Below, piece by piece: positions 26,576 through 36,079 of a stretch of DNA of 64,000 bases; the first letter of the stretch is position 1, and each line of letters opens with the position of its first letter. Source of the stretch: Mucilaginibacter cryoferens (lineage in GTDB: Bacteria > Bacteroidota > Bacteroidia > Sphingobacteriales > Sphingobacteriaceae). Location of the stretch: positions 41,597 to 105,596 of the forward strand of contig NZ_JACHCR010000027.1 of NCBI RefSeq assembly GCF_014205845.1. Direction: 5' to 3'. A program made the translations under genes and the position numbers. The notes below the pieces were generated by a model. The model saw nothing but the letters and a program-made list of their open reading frames with translations, was not told where the DNA came from and did not search any database.

Positions 26576-27031
26576 TTAATTAATCCCTGCGTTATTAATT
26601 CGCTCCCTGCCAAACCAGGCCTTAGCATCTTTAGAAAACAATAGTATCAAAGCTATTACTTCCACCAATACTTCGGCACAAAACAAACCAAAAAGCAAAA
26701 CGGGCGAATGTAATGCCGTTGTTTGTTTTGCCGTTTTAAATATATCATTCCAATTAACAGCGGCGGCGCTAAAGGCAATAAGGTTAAACAAAATTAAAGC
26801 AAGCATTACCCATCGCGCCCATTTGCGGCCTTCGCCTGTCATAAAAACAAGATATATCAAAAAGCCGAACACGAAGATAAATGCTGCCAGGTTTATGCCA
26901 TCGAGCAAATTGCTTATCATTTGTAGCAACAGCGCAAAATATAACAAAAGGGCGCCCGTAATTACCTTGCCGGGCACTACCCCTTCGGGATGCTTGTTTA
27001 AATAAAACCAGCCGAAAAGCTTGTTAAACAT
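26576..27031 (-). CDS. four-helix membrane protein of unknown function
   Basis: A 151-residue protein with four hydrophobic segments (about residues 24-45, 48-67, 74-93 and 112-132) and short charged loops. No family motif is recognised. Its start codon overlaps the thiL stop by one base (TAATG at 27029-27033 on the minus strand), so it is translationally coupled to thiL. The link to thiamine metabolism is only by position. Confidence 0.75.
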   Translation of the reverse strand: MFNKLFGWFYLNKHPEGVVPGKVITGALLLYFALLLQMISNLLDGINLAAFIFVFGFLIYLVFMTGEGRKWARWVMLALILFNLIAFSAAAVNWNDIFKTAKQTTALHSPVLLFGLFCAEVLVEVIALILLFSKDAKAWFGRERINNAGIN

Positions 27032-28077
27032 TACTCTGCTTTTTTAAAGGCATTCCATCCCTGGGCTTTTAGCGGGTGCGAGTTACCTGAGGTGGTGATA
27101 AGGTTACAGCCGGCAGAAGCTTCGGTAATATGGCCAATAATGGTAATATCCATTTTAAATTTTATCTTCTCGTAGTCGGCTTGTTTAACGGTGAACAAAA
27201 GTTCGTAATCTTCCCCTCCGCTTAGTGCGCAAACAGTTGGGTCGAGGTTAAATTCGCGGGCCGTTTCGTAGGTCATAGGGTCGAGCGGGATCTTTTCTTC
27301 GTACAGGCTGCAACCCTTATCGCTTTGCTTGCAAATGTGCAGCAGCTCGGATGCAAGGCCGTCAGATACATCTATCATGGCAGTTGGCTTTACATCTATA
27401 CTTTTCAGTAGTTCTACAATGTCGCGGCGGGCTTCGGGTTTAAGCTGGCGTTCCACAATATAATCTTTGCCTTCCAGATCGGGCTGTATGTTGGGGTTTT
27501 CGAGATATACCAGTTTTTCGCGTTCAAGCAATTGTAAACCGGTGTAAGCGCCGCCTAAGTCGCCCGATACGCAAATCAGGTCGCCTTCGCCTGCGCCGTT
27601 GCGGTATACCACATCGGCTTCATCGGCGTAACCAATAGAGGTTACACTAATAACCAGGCCTTGTTTAGATGAGGTTGTATCGCCGCCAACTAAATCAACA
27701 TTGTATTTTTCGCAGGCAATGTAAATGCCCTCATATAATTCTTCAATAGCCTCAAGCGGAAACTTGCTCGACATGCCTATGGATACGGTAACCTGCGATG
27801 CTGTACCGTTCATGGCATAAATATCGCTCAGGTTTACCTGTATGGCCTTATAGCCTAAATGCTTTAACGGGGTATAGGCCAGGTCGAAATGGATGCCTTC
27901 CAGCAGCAGATCGGTACTTATCAATACTTTTTTGCCGGTAAAATCAAGTACGGCGGCATCGTCGCCAACGCCTTTGATGGTGCCTGGCTGGCCAAGCTTT
28001 ATATTTTTTGTTAAATGACTTATCAACCCAAATTCACCTAAGTCTTCTAAATTGGTCCTGTCCTGATTTTCAAACAT
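27031..28077 (-). CDS. thiL: thiamine-monophosphate kinase
   Basis: It phosphorylates thiamine monophosphate to thiamine diphosphate, the cofactor used by enzymes such as PdhB. The 348-residue AIR synthase-like fold is shown by KGVGDDAAVLD near the N-terminus, STDLLLEGIHFDLAYTPL, NLSDIYAMNG, GDTTSSKQGLVISVTSIGY and MIDVSDGLASELLHICKQS. The length fits the family. A TATTTTTG box at 28134-28141 on the minus strand, about 56 nt upstream, is a likely -7 element. Confidence 0.93.
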   Translation of the reverse strand: MFENQDRTNLEDLGEFGLISHLTKNIKLGQPGTIKGVGDDAAVLDFTGKKVLISTDLLLEGIHFDLAYTPLKHLGYKAIQVNLSDIYAMNGTASQVTVSIGMSSKFPLEAIEELYEGIYIACEKYNVDLVGGDTTSSKQGLVISVTSIGYADEADVVYRNGAGEGDLICVSGDLGGAYTGLQLLEREKLVYLENPNIQPDLEGKDYIVERQLKPEARRDIVELLKSIDVKPTAMIDVSDGLASELLHICKQSDKGCSLYEEKIPLDPMTYETAREFNLDPTVCALSGGEDYELLFTVKQADYEKIKFKMDITIIGHITEASAGCNLITTSGNSHPLKAQGWNAFKKAE

Positions 28078-28292
28078 ATATTTTATGATTACACCTGTTT
28101 ATGGTGATTTCACTGATCTTTTAAATTAATTGGCAAAAATACAAATTACATTTTGCTAATACAGTTAAATCAACCTTTGTGATTTGCATTGTAAGTATTT
28201 TGATAGGCAATTCAAAAATATCATCCCCTGATACAAAAATTAACATACAGTTAATATTTATTAAAGAGATTTGCCTCTCAAAACACTATTAT

Positions 28293-29719
28293 ATGAAATT
28301 TAGAAAATTATTTATCTTTTTAGCATTTGTACTTGTGGTTGCAAGTTGTAAAAAAGACCTGCAATCGCCTTATACCCCACCGGGTAAAGGCGATACTATC
28401 GTTGTAAAACCCGTGCCTTACACCGTTGTAGAAAATTTTGAAACAGGTACCAAAGGGGCCTATGCCATAGCCAATGTGCAGCTAAATACCGGTTTGTGGA
28501 GTTTTAATGATGCCGTAATTGGCAGCCTGGCCGCCGATGTAAAAGATGGTAATAAAGCGGTAAGGCTACGCACGGGAGATATCACCATGAAGTTTGATAT
28601 CAAGGGCGTTTCACAGATCAGCATTAAGCATGCAAAATATGGCGCCGACGCGGCCTCAACCTGGCAGCTATTAATGTCGACAGATAGCGGTACCACATTT
28701 ACGCAGTTAGGTACTGATATTGCCGAGAGCAATACAGCTCTGGTTACCGACTCTTTTAAAGTTACCGCCACCGGCAAGGTGCGTTTCCAGATAAAAAAAC
28801 AGGGAACCAGCCGTATCAATATTGATGATATTACGTTTAAAGGACTTGGTGACCCAGGTATTGTTGTTGGTGCACCAGATACCGGAGGCAGCGATACTAC
28901 CGGTAATACCGGGACAGTAGCCGCAGACAGGGGTATAACCGCAGGCGCCGACGCCCCGCCGGCAGCTGGCGACAATAGCAACATCCTGTTGGGCAACCCA
29001 TCAGATGCACAGCCAACTATTGCCATGAACAACAATTACCTTATTGATCAAAAATATTACGAAGAATCGTACAGCGCACCCGTGGTACGCCAAACTGGGT
29101 GAGCTGGCACCTGGATGCTACCAATATTACCAATGCAAGCGCGCGCCTTGATAATTTTGCGGGTTTTAATGGCTTGCCTACCGGTTTTTTTGAGGTGCAA
29201 AGCAACAGTTATTCCGGCTCGGGGTTTGATAGAGGGCATAACTGCCCATCGGCAGATAGAACGAGTTCTGTAAATGCCAATTCGGCTACCTTCCTGATGA
29301 CCAACATGATTCCGCAGGCTCCGCAAAATAACCAGCAAACCTGGGCAGGGCTGGAAAACTACCTGCGCGAGCAAGTGGTGGCCGGTAACGAGGTTTATAT
29401 AGTAATGGGCAGCTACGGTACAGGAGGCTCCGGCTCAAACGGATCGGCTACTACCATAACCAGCGGCCATGTTACCGTACCCAGCAATGTTTGGAAAGTT
29501 GCCGTTATTGTGCCAACCGGCGATGGCGACCTTGCCCGGATAACCACAACCACCAGGGTTATTGCCGTTAATACCCCCAACATCAACACCATTAACGCCG
29601 ATTGGAAACAATACCGGGTAACTGTTAGGGATATTGAAAAGGCTACCGGCTATAACTTATTATCCAATTTACCGCAAGCCGTGCAGGATGTGGTAGAAAC
29701 TAAAAAAGACAATTTATAA
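28293..29719 (+). pseudogene. DNA/RNA non-specific endonuclease lipoprotein, frameshifted
   Basis: Two overlapping frames make one gene. The first (28293-29102) has a lipoprotein signal (leader ending VVASC), a beta-sandwich domain and the start of a NUC domain (NNNYLIDQKYYEESYSAP). The second (29099-29719) continues with VSWHLDATNIT, the catalytic FDRGHNCPSADRT and MTNMIPQAPQNNQ. Around 29079-29081 one base appears to be missing from a C-run: adding one C gives SAPRGTPNWVSWHLD, the expected family sequence. It could be a real loss, a sequencing error or, less likely, programmed frameshifting. An intact product would be a secreted Mg-dependent nuclease. Confidence 0.82.
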
Positions 29720-29740
29720 TTAGCTCTGCAATTACTTATT

Positions 29741-29884
29741 TAGGCATCTTATAAAACAAGGGGGCGTAATAAATAAATTGACGCTTGGTCTTTAGTTCGA
29801 AGTATAGAAAAGAGAAAAAAGCGATTGGTGACTTCCGGCTTTGTACTTGTGAATTAACACCAATGCTGTTTTATAAGATGTTTA
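29741..29884. repeat. structured intergenic element with a 14-bp terminal inverted repeat
   Basis: CATCTTATAAAACA (29745-29758) is perfectly complementary to 29867-29880, and the pairing extends four bases with wobble. Inside, ATTGGTG (29824-29830) pairs with CACCAAT (29858-29864). The 144-bp unit has no open frame. It could be a small non-autonomous mobile element or a structured RNA. Confidence 0.55.
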
Positions 29885-29982
29885 GGTAGTAAAGCTTTTA
29901 CACTTATTTACCTGTAATAATTTTAACCGATGGTTTAAATGCGGCTGTTTTTTACAAACTTCGCATTTAAACCGTTTTTGTT

Positions 29983-31575
29983 ATGTTCTCAGCCCTTTCC
30001 TATAAAAAAACAATCGCTATTGCTTTAACACTTGCCGCACTTTCGGCCAAAGCCCAGGTTCCCGGCTCAGCAATTGATGTGCAGCATTACACTTTTGCCT
30101 TGCAACTTAATGATGATAACAACAACATTAAAGGAGAGGCAACGGTAGATATAAAGTTTTTAAAAAGTACGCCGTCCTTCAGCCTTAACCTGGTTAAAAA
30201 AAACAACACAGGTAAGGGGATGACGGTATCGTCGATAACGGAAAACGGTAAACCGGTTAAGTTTGAACAGGATAGCGACGCTGTTAAAATATATACACCT
30301 ATAAGAGCTATCAGCAGACATAGTTTTGTGATTAGTTATGAGGGAATACCTGCCGATGGACTTATTATATCGACCAACAATTTTGGCCATCGTACTTTTT
30401 TTGGCGATAATTGGCCAAACCGGGCCCACAACTGGTTGCCCTGTGTTGACGCCCCTGTCGATAAGGCCACCGTTGATTTTATAGTAACCGCGCCAGATCA
30501 TTACCAGGTAGTATCAAACGGGTTAAAACTGGAAGAAAAGGCGCTGCCTAACAGGCTGAAGCTCACCCATTGGCAAGAGAACGTGGCCCTGCCTACCAAA
30601 GTAATGGTAATTGGCGTTGCCCAATTTGCTATTGATTATACAGGTGATGTAAGCGGCATCCCGGTTTATACCTATGTGTTTCCGGAGAGTAAGGATGCCG
30701 GATTTAAAAATTACGCGGTAGCAAAAGAGATATTGCCGTTTTTTATAAAAAAGGTTGGCCCATACAGTTACGAGAAACTGGCAAATGTGCAGTCGAAAAC
30801 CATTTTTGGTGGTATGGAAAATGCCAGCGCTATTTTTTACTTTGAAGAATCGGTAACGAGTAAAGGTATAGAAGAGCTAATGGCCCACGAAATTGCCCAC
30901 CAATGGTTTGGCGATGGCGCAAGCGAAAAAAGCTTTGCCCACTTATGGCTAAGCGAGGGCTTTGCCACCTATATGACCAACCTATACCTCGAAAACAAAT
31001 ACGGCGCAGATACGCTGAAAAGCCGTTTGATAGAAGACCGCAAAACCGTTTTGGATTTCGAAAAAAAACGCTTTACTCCGGTGGTTGATACCGCTGTTAA
31101 AGACCAATACATGCAATTACTTAATGCCAACAGCTACCAAAAGGGGGGCTGGGTATTGCACATGCTGCGGCGTAAACTTGGCGATGCCATTTTTTGGAAA
31201 GGTGTAAGCGCGTATTACACCAAATACAACGGGCGTAACGCCAACACTGCCGATCTGTGTCTGGTAATGGAACAAGCCAGCGGGCAAAACCTGAAGCCAT
31301 TTTTTAAGCAATGGTTGCGTGTGGCAGGACACCCCGATGTGGATATCACCTGGCAATATGATGCCGCCAGGCAAACCGTTAGTTTTTCTGTAGATCAAAA
31401 ACAAAGCTATTTGTATGAGTTTCCGTTAGAGATGCTTGTAGATGGAAAGCTGCATACTATTGAAGTGAAAAATAAAACAGCCACTGTACAGTTCGCCTCA
31501 AAAACAAAACCGCTGGCTGTAATCGCCGACCCTAATGTTAATTTATTGGCCACTTTTAGTACAATAGCTAAATAG
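29983..31575 (+). CDS. secreted M1 family aminopeptidase
   Basis: A 530-residue exported zinc metallopeptidase (signal peptide to residue 24, SAKAQ). The exopeptidase motif GGMEN (276-280), the zinc site HEIAH (302-306) and Glu325 in LSEGFATY are intact, so it should be catalytically active and release N-terminal residues from peptides outside the cytoplasm. It has the N-terminal beta domain and catalytic domain but lacks the large helical C-terminal domain of full-size M1 enzymes. It is a single gene. Confidence 0.92.
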   Translation: MFSALSYKKTIAIALTLAALSAKAQVPGSAIDVQHYTFALQLNDDNNNIKGEATVDIKFLKSTPSFSLNLVKKNNTGKGMTVSSITENGKPVKFEQDSDAVKIYTPIRAISRHSFVISYEGIPADGLIISTNNFGHRTFFGDNWPNRAHNWLPCVDAPVDKATVDFIVTAPDHYQVVSNGLKLEEKALPNRLKLTHWQENVALPTKVMVIGVAQFAIDYTGDVSGIPVYTYVFPESKDAGFKNYAVAKEILPFFIKKVGPYSYEKLANVQSKTIFGGMENASAIFYFEESVTSKGIEELMAHEIAHQWFGDGASEKSFAHLWLSEGFATYMTNLYLENKYGADTLKSRLIEDRKTVLDFEKKRFTPVVDTAVKDQYMQLLNANSYQKGGWVLHMLRRKLGDAIFWKGVSAYYTKYNGRNANTADLCLVMEQASGQNLKPFFKQWLRVAGHPDVDITWQYDAARQTVSFSVDQKQSYLYEFPLEMLVDGKLHTIEVKNKTATVQFASKTKPLAVIADPNVNLLATFSTIAK

Positions 31576-31635
31576 CTGACGGGCAACATAATTATTGTAA
31601 TAAAGTTGTTTTTCGCTATTGCATAATAAAAATTT

Positions 31636-31674
31636 ATAACTATCATTGTGTAATACCTACACAATGATAGTTAT
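31636..31674. other. perfect 17-bp palindrome
   Basis: ATAACTATCATTGTGTA (31636-31652) is followed by a 5-nt loop and its exact complement (31658-31674). There is no T-run after it on the plus strand; on the minus strand AAATTTTTATT follows. It may be an unusually strong terminator read from the minus strand, an operator or an RNA hairpin ahead of the esterase gene. Confidence 0.6.
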
Positions 31675-31762
31675 GGGTTAATACCTAATAATTTCATGGT
31701 TTCGGTATACATTATTCAGCCCTCGGATAATCTATAAACCAATTATATTAAACCAGATAACC

Positions 31763-33391
31763 ATGAAGAAAAACTCAACATTTTGGGCTTTGCTGGCCTT
31801 TTGCCTGTTACCGCTATTTGGCCATAGCCAAAGCAGCGATGCTGTTATTGCCGGCGAAAGCGTGGCCGTAACCAGTACCGATAATGGGCAGGTGCGCGGC
31901 TACATCCACAATGGCACCTTTAATTATAAGGGTATCCCCTACGCAACAGCAAAGCGCTTTATGGCACCAGAAAAGCCTGCGCCCTGGCAGGGTGTAAGGG
32001 CATCGTTAGTTTATGGCGCGGTATGCCCTATAGATCCAACTACTTCTGTAAATGACGCCATAGAGTTTGGCTTTCAGCATAACTGGGGGTACATGAGCGA
32101 AGATTGCCTGAAGCTTAACGTTTGGACACCGGGCATTAACGATAAAAAGAAGCGCCCTGTAATGGTGTGGTTGCATGGCGGCGGCTTTGCTGCCGGTTCG
32201 GCAATTGAGCTGCCCTCTTATGATGGCGAAAACCTGAGCAAAAAAGGAGATGTGGTTGTGGTGTCTATCAACCACCGTTTAAACCTGCTGGGCTTTTTAA
32301 ATCTTTCGGCCTATGGCGATAAATACAAATCATCGGCCAATGTAGGGATGATGGATATTGTTGCCGCCCTGCAATGGGTTAAGCAAAACATAGCCAGCTT
32401 CGGCGGCGACCCGGATAATGTGACCATTTTTGGTCAGTCGGGCGGCGGCGGTAAGGTTACTACGTTAATGGCTGCTCCATCGGCAAAGGGATTGTTTAAT
32501 AAAGCTATTGTACAAAGCGGCAGCTATCAGTCTAAATTTATGGATAATGAGGTGTCGAAGGCAATTGGTGCAGCCATGCTGGCCGAGTTAAGCCTGCAAC
32601 CATCACAGGTCGATTCGTTACAAACCATATCGTACGAACGATTGAGCGCTGCGGCAAAAAAGGCCTTACCAAAAGTGGCCCAGCAATTAAAGGCCGAAGG
32701 TAAACCCATTGCCGGTTTTGGCCTGGGTTGGGAGCCGGTAAACGATGGCTTATTTTTACCATATCAGCTAAATGATCCTGCTGCGGCCGAGTTGTCGAAA
32801 AACATTCCTTTATTGGTTGGTTCAACCAAAACCGAGTTTATGGCTTCGCTTATTAACCCGGCTATCCGTAATTTTAGTATGGATGATGTAAAGGGCTATT
32901 TGCAAAAAAAATATGGCGATAAAACAGATGCCTACATGGCCGAAGTTTTAAAAGCCTACCCGGGCACCGTAAAACCATCAGATTACCTGGATATTGATTT
33001 GGCCACCTTTAGGCCCGGCGTTATCAGGCAGGCGAATGCAAAGTCGGCCGTAGCAGGTGCAGCGCCTGTTTATATGTACATGTTTACCTGGCAGTCGCCG
33101 GTGGCCGATGGTATGTTTAAATCTATCCATTGCATTGATATTTGCTTTGAGTTTGATAACATTAAGCGCTGCGAAGAGATGACCGGCGGTGGTAAAGAAG
33201 CATACGCGTTGGCGACTAAAATGAGCCAGGCCTGGATAAATTTTGCACACACGGGTAATCCAAATGCAAAAGGGCTGCCCAACTGGCCGGTGTATACCGC
33301 GCAAAACGGGGCCGCTATGTTGTTTGATAATAAAGCCGAAGTAAAGTATCATCACGATGCAACGTTACTTCAAATGGCATCGGTAAAATAA
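31763..33391 (+). CDS. secreted type B carboxylesterase
   Basis: A 542-residue alpha/beta hydrolase of the carboxylesterase/cholinesterase family with a signal peptide (leader ending GHSQ). The oxyanion-hole segment VMVWLHGGGFAAGS, the nucleophile Ser226 in FGQSGGGGKV, an acid in the STKTEF region and the His of SIHCIDICFEFDN form the catalytic set. The EDCLKLNVWTP motif is also typical. The substrate cannot be read from the sequence. A hairpin terminator follows. Confidence 0.92.
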   Translation: MKKNSTFWALLAFCLLPLFGHSQSSDAVIAGESVAVTSTDNGQVRGYIHNGTFNYKGIPYATAKRFMAPEKPAPWQGVRASLVYGAVCPIDPTTSVNDAIEFGFQHNWGYMSEDCLKLNVWTPGINDKKKRPVMVWLHGGGFAAGSAIELPSYDGENLSKKGDVVVVSINHRLNLLGFLNLSAYGDKYKSSANVGMMDIVAALQWVKQNIASFGGDPDNVTIFGQSGGGGKVTTLMAAPSAKGLFNKAIVQSGSYQSKFMDNEVSKAIGAAMLAELSLQPSQVDSLQTISYERLSAAAKKALPKVAQQLKAEGKPIAGFGLGWEPVNDGLFLPYQLNDPAAAELSKNIPLLVGSTKTEFMASLINPAIRNFSMDDVKGYLQKKYGDKTDAYMAEVLKAYPGTVKPSDYLDIDLATFRPGVIRQANAKSAVAGAAPVYMYMFTWQSPVADGMFKSIHCIDICFEFDNIKRCEEMTGGGKEAYALATKMSQAWINFAHTGNPNAKGLPNWPVYTAQNGAAMLFDNKAEVKYHHDATLLQMASVK

Positions 33392-33411
33392 TTGTTGAAG
33401 GGTTTAATTAT

Positions 33412-33439
33412 AAACGGCTGCTTTTAGGCGGCCGTTTTT
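33412..33439 (+). terminator. intrinsic terminator of the carboxylesterase gene
   Basis: AAACGGC pairs with GCCGTTT and is followed by more T, 20 bp after the stop codon. Confidence 0.65.
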
Positions 33440-33603
33440 GTTGGCCCGCCTGGGCGTATTAGTCGCGCGAGCAAATTATTGTATGGTGTTTGTGAAAATA
33501 AATGAAATTTTTCGCAATAAAATTTTGTCAACAGCGTTTTTAACCAAATAATCCGTAGTATTACATACGGTTGTTTTATATTTAACCTTTAAACCATAAC
33601 ATT

Positions 33604-33993
33604 ATGAACGCAGCAGGAATCAAATCCATTTATGTAACAGCTTACAGGTGGAACGCAAAAAATTTCGGACAAGGTGGTTTACCTAAATTTAACTCTCTTT
33701 TTGGGGTGAGTTTTCTGTTGATCATTTTATTAACTAACCTGCTGGTATTTACGCAGCTTTGCTTAAGTCAAAAATGGTTTAATTTAAACCAGGTATCGGC
33801 TACTATTATCCTTTTGGCTACTACCGGCTTTTTCGTGCTTAATTACTTTATATTGCTCAACAACGGCCGCTTTAAAAAATGGAACATTGCTTTTGAAAAG
33901 CTGAGCAAAAATAACCAGAAAGTATGGTCAATTATGCTGATGGCTTACGCAGTGGTTTCCTGCATATTTTTTCTGTTTGTAGATACGATATAA
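33604..33993 (+). CDS. small membrane protein of unknown function
   Basis: A 129-residue protein with three hydrophobic segments (about residues 33-52, 63-83 and 109-127). The first 30 residues are basic and polar (YVTAYRWNAKNFGQGGLPKF). Similar small proteins are common in Sphingobacteriaceae, but I know no function. It is monocistronic, with 212 bp of featureless sequence upstream. Confidence 0.7.
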   Translation: MNAAGIKSIYVTAYRWNAKNFGQGGLPKFNSLFGVSFLLIILLTNLLVFTQLCLSQKWFNLNQVSATIILLATTGFFVLNYFILLNNGRFKKWNIAFEKLSKNNQKVWSIMLMAYAVVSCIFFLFVDTI

Positions 33994-34153
33994 AAAGTCA
34001 TAAATAACAGGCTCCTATAGGGTTGCGATGCGGTCAATGTAAATTAACTATTAAGTTTTTTTATGGTTATGCTAATTACATCAATTGTGCGTTATTTTGC
34101 AGTATTGCCGGGTTAATTGCCCGGCAATACTATAATAAAAGCAAAACTTAACC

Positions 34154-34804
34154 ATGAAAGCGATCACAAAATTTACCTGGCTTATTGCCCTAATTATTTG
34201 CACCGCCTCGCAGGCCGCATCAGCACAAACCAAAGCAGATATTTTTAACAAAAAAGTTCCCATTACCTGGTTAGGTATGGATTTTTCTCAAATGAGGTTT
34301 ATTGGCTCTGAGGCCGCCTACAAAGCCAATGGCGAGCTATTGAATACCGAGTTTGTGAATAAATTTATCCCGGCCTGGGCCAACCTGTTTATAACCGAAC
34401 CCAAAGCATATAACGTTCCGCGTGCTTCACATCGCGATACCGTTCACTTTGCCTTTAAAGTAACAGAGGCGGTGAATAGCGCCTTAACCAAAGATTTTTT
34501 TACCGAAAACGCTAATGACTTTAGTACCCTTAAAGAAAAGGATATTGTCGATATAATTAAAAACTACGATTTTCAGGGCCAGAAGGGTATTGGTATGATG
34601 ATGATTGTGGAAGGAATGAGTAAAGCAACCAAAACGGCCGGTGCCTGGGTAACCTTTATAAACATGAACGATAAAACCGTTTTGCTTACTGTTTATAAAA
34701 TAGGTGGTAGCCGGGGTTTCGGCTTCAGAAATTACTGGGCACACTCCTGGTATAATATCCTGAAAGATTTTAGCGACGATTTTGATACTTATAAAAGCAA
34801 ATAA
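34154..34804 (+). CDS. exported protein of unknown function
   Basis: A 216-residue protein with a signal peptide (MKAITKFTWLIALIICTASQ, cleavage after ASAQ). The mature part includes VPITWLGMDFSQMRFIGSEA near the start, and GIGMMMIVEGMSKATKTAGA and the TVYKIGGSRGFGFRNYWAHS stretch near the end. It has no recognised catalytic motif. A weak hairpin terminator follows at 34815-34840. Confidence 0.75.
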   Translation: MKAITKFTWLIALIICTASQAASAQTKADIFNKKVPITWLGMDFSQMRFIGSEAAYKANGELLNTEFVNKFIPAWANLFITEPKAYNVPRASHRDTVHFAFKVTEAVNSALTKDFFTENANDFSTLKEKDIVDIIKNYDFQGQKGIGMMMIVEGMSKATKTAGAWVTFINMNDKTVLLTVYKIGGSRGFGFRNYWAHSWYNILKDFSDDFDTYKSK

Positions 34805-34814
34805 CAAACAATAT

Positions 34815-34840
34815 GCGGCACCTTTAAGGGGGCCGTTTTT
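34815..34840 (+). terminator. probable terminator
   Basis: GCGGC and GGCCG arms with T5 after them follow the unknown exported-protein gene by 10 bp. Confidence 0.45.
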
Positions 34841-34898
34841 GTTTGGTGGTAGTTAAATGTCTAAATTTTATATAAATTTAAACGACCAAACAAATCAC

Positions 34899-35957
34899 AT
34901 GAACAAACATCTGCTTTTATTAATTCTGGGTGCATTTTTTATAGCTACAGGTTATTGCCAAAAAAGGGATTCTATATTTTATTACGATGGCGCCGGTTTT
35001 GTTGTAAACGCTACGGATAATTTTGCATTTGTAAGGGTTATTAGCTTACACCCAGATACCGATGGCTTATATTTGACAAAAGAATACTACAAAGGTGGAC
35101 AGATCAAAATAGTAGGTAAATCAACACTTGTAAAAAACTACTTTAAGGCTGGTGAGGTATCGTGGCAGGGCCCCTATGTAAGCTATTTTCTTAATGGGCA
35201 CCGGCAATGCATCGGTACAAGCAACAATAACTGGAACACTGGCGACGCTACTTATTATTATCCCAATGGTAAAGTTTATTGTATCCAAAGATACAGAGAG
35301 CGCAATAACTCATTGTTAATTACCTGTTACGACACCGCTGGAAATATAATAGCCGAAAATGGTAAAGGGCATTGGTTGCTATATTACAAAGGATTTAAAA
35401 AAGTGAGGTTAGAAGGACCAATAGTAAATAGCCTGCCGAACGGTACATGGCAAGGCCATATTATAGACTCAACAGCTATCACATCCATCTCGAAATTTGA
35501 AGTTAAATACAAAGACGGCTTAATTGATACTGTTGAAAGTTACGGCCATAATGGCATGGCACACACAGTAAAATTACCATTTGTTTTTCCCGAGTATAAA
35601 TATGATTTATTTGATTTTATTAAAAATGTAAAAAGGGACTTAAAAACGGAGGCAAATGTTGACTATAACCAATTGGTAATTTCTTTTATTGTAGAGAAGG
35701 ACGGCTCCATAAACGATATCGTATTTGCCGATTACTCAGATTCCGTATTGAATGAAAAGTTGGTGAAGGCGATGCAAAAGTATAATATTTGGAAACCGGG
35801 AACTTTTTTAGCTTTTAACATGCGCTATCGGATGTTTATGCCATTAGCGATTCAAAGAAGCAATGGCGTTACTAAATGGTCATACCGGGCAGATTTATTA
35901 TGCGAGAACCCGTCACTTGCTGGAAACATAATTGTATCTATGGAGGAGCCTTTTTAA
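34899..35957 (+). CDS. exported MORN-like protein with TonB-like C-terminus, first copy
   Basis: A 352-residue protein from the ATG at 34899, which gives a signal peptide (leader ending GYCQ). The middle contains MORN/YwqK-type units (YKGGQIKIVGKS, SYFLNGHRQC, YYYPNGKVYCIQRYRE). The last 100 residues (YNQLVISFIVEKDGSINDIV, then KAMQKYNIWKPGTFLAFNMR) look like a TonB C-terminal domain without the long proline linker. It is paralogous to the next gene, 122 bp downstream. The role is unknown, perhaps periplasmic binding. Confidence 0.75.
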   Translation: MNKHLLLLILGAFFIATGYCQKRDSIFYYDGAGFVVNATDNFAFVRVISLHPDTDGLYLTKEYYKGGQIKIVGKSTLVKNYFKAGEVSWQGPYVSYFLNGHRQCIGTSNNNWNTGDATYYYPNGKVYCIQRYRERNNSLLITCYDTAGNIIAENGKGHWLLYYKGFKKVRLEGPIVNSLPNGTWQGHIIDSTAITSISKFEVKYKDGLIDTVESYGHNGMAHTVKLPFVFPEYKYDLFDFIKNVKRDLKTEANVDYNQLVISFIVEKDGSINDIVFADYSDSVLNEKLVKAMQKYNIWKPGTFLAFNMRYRMFMPLAIQRSNGVTKWSYRADLLCENPSLAGNIIVSMEEPF

Positions 35958-36079
35958 AATCAACCAACAACAAGCAGCTTCCCGGTTACTAGGTTAAACA
36001 CTTTGTATTAGCTTATATTAGATAATATGCATGGCCTTAAGTCCTATCGCGGGCACTTAAACACTTAATCTCATCGCTT

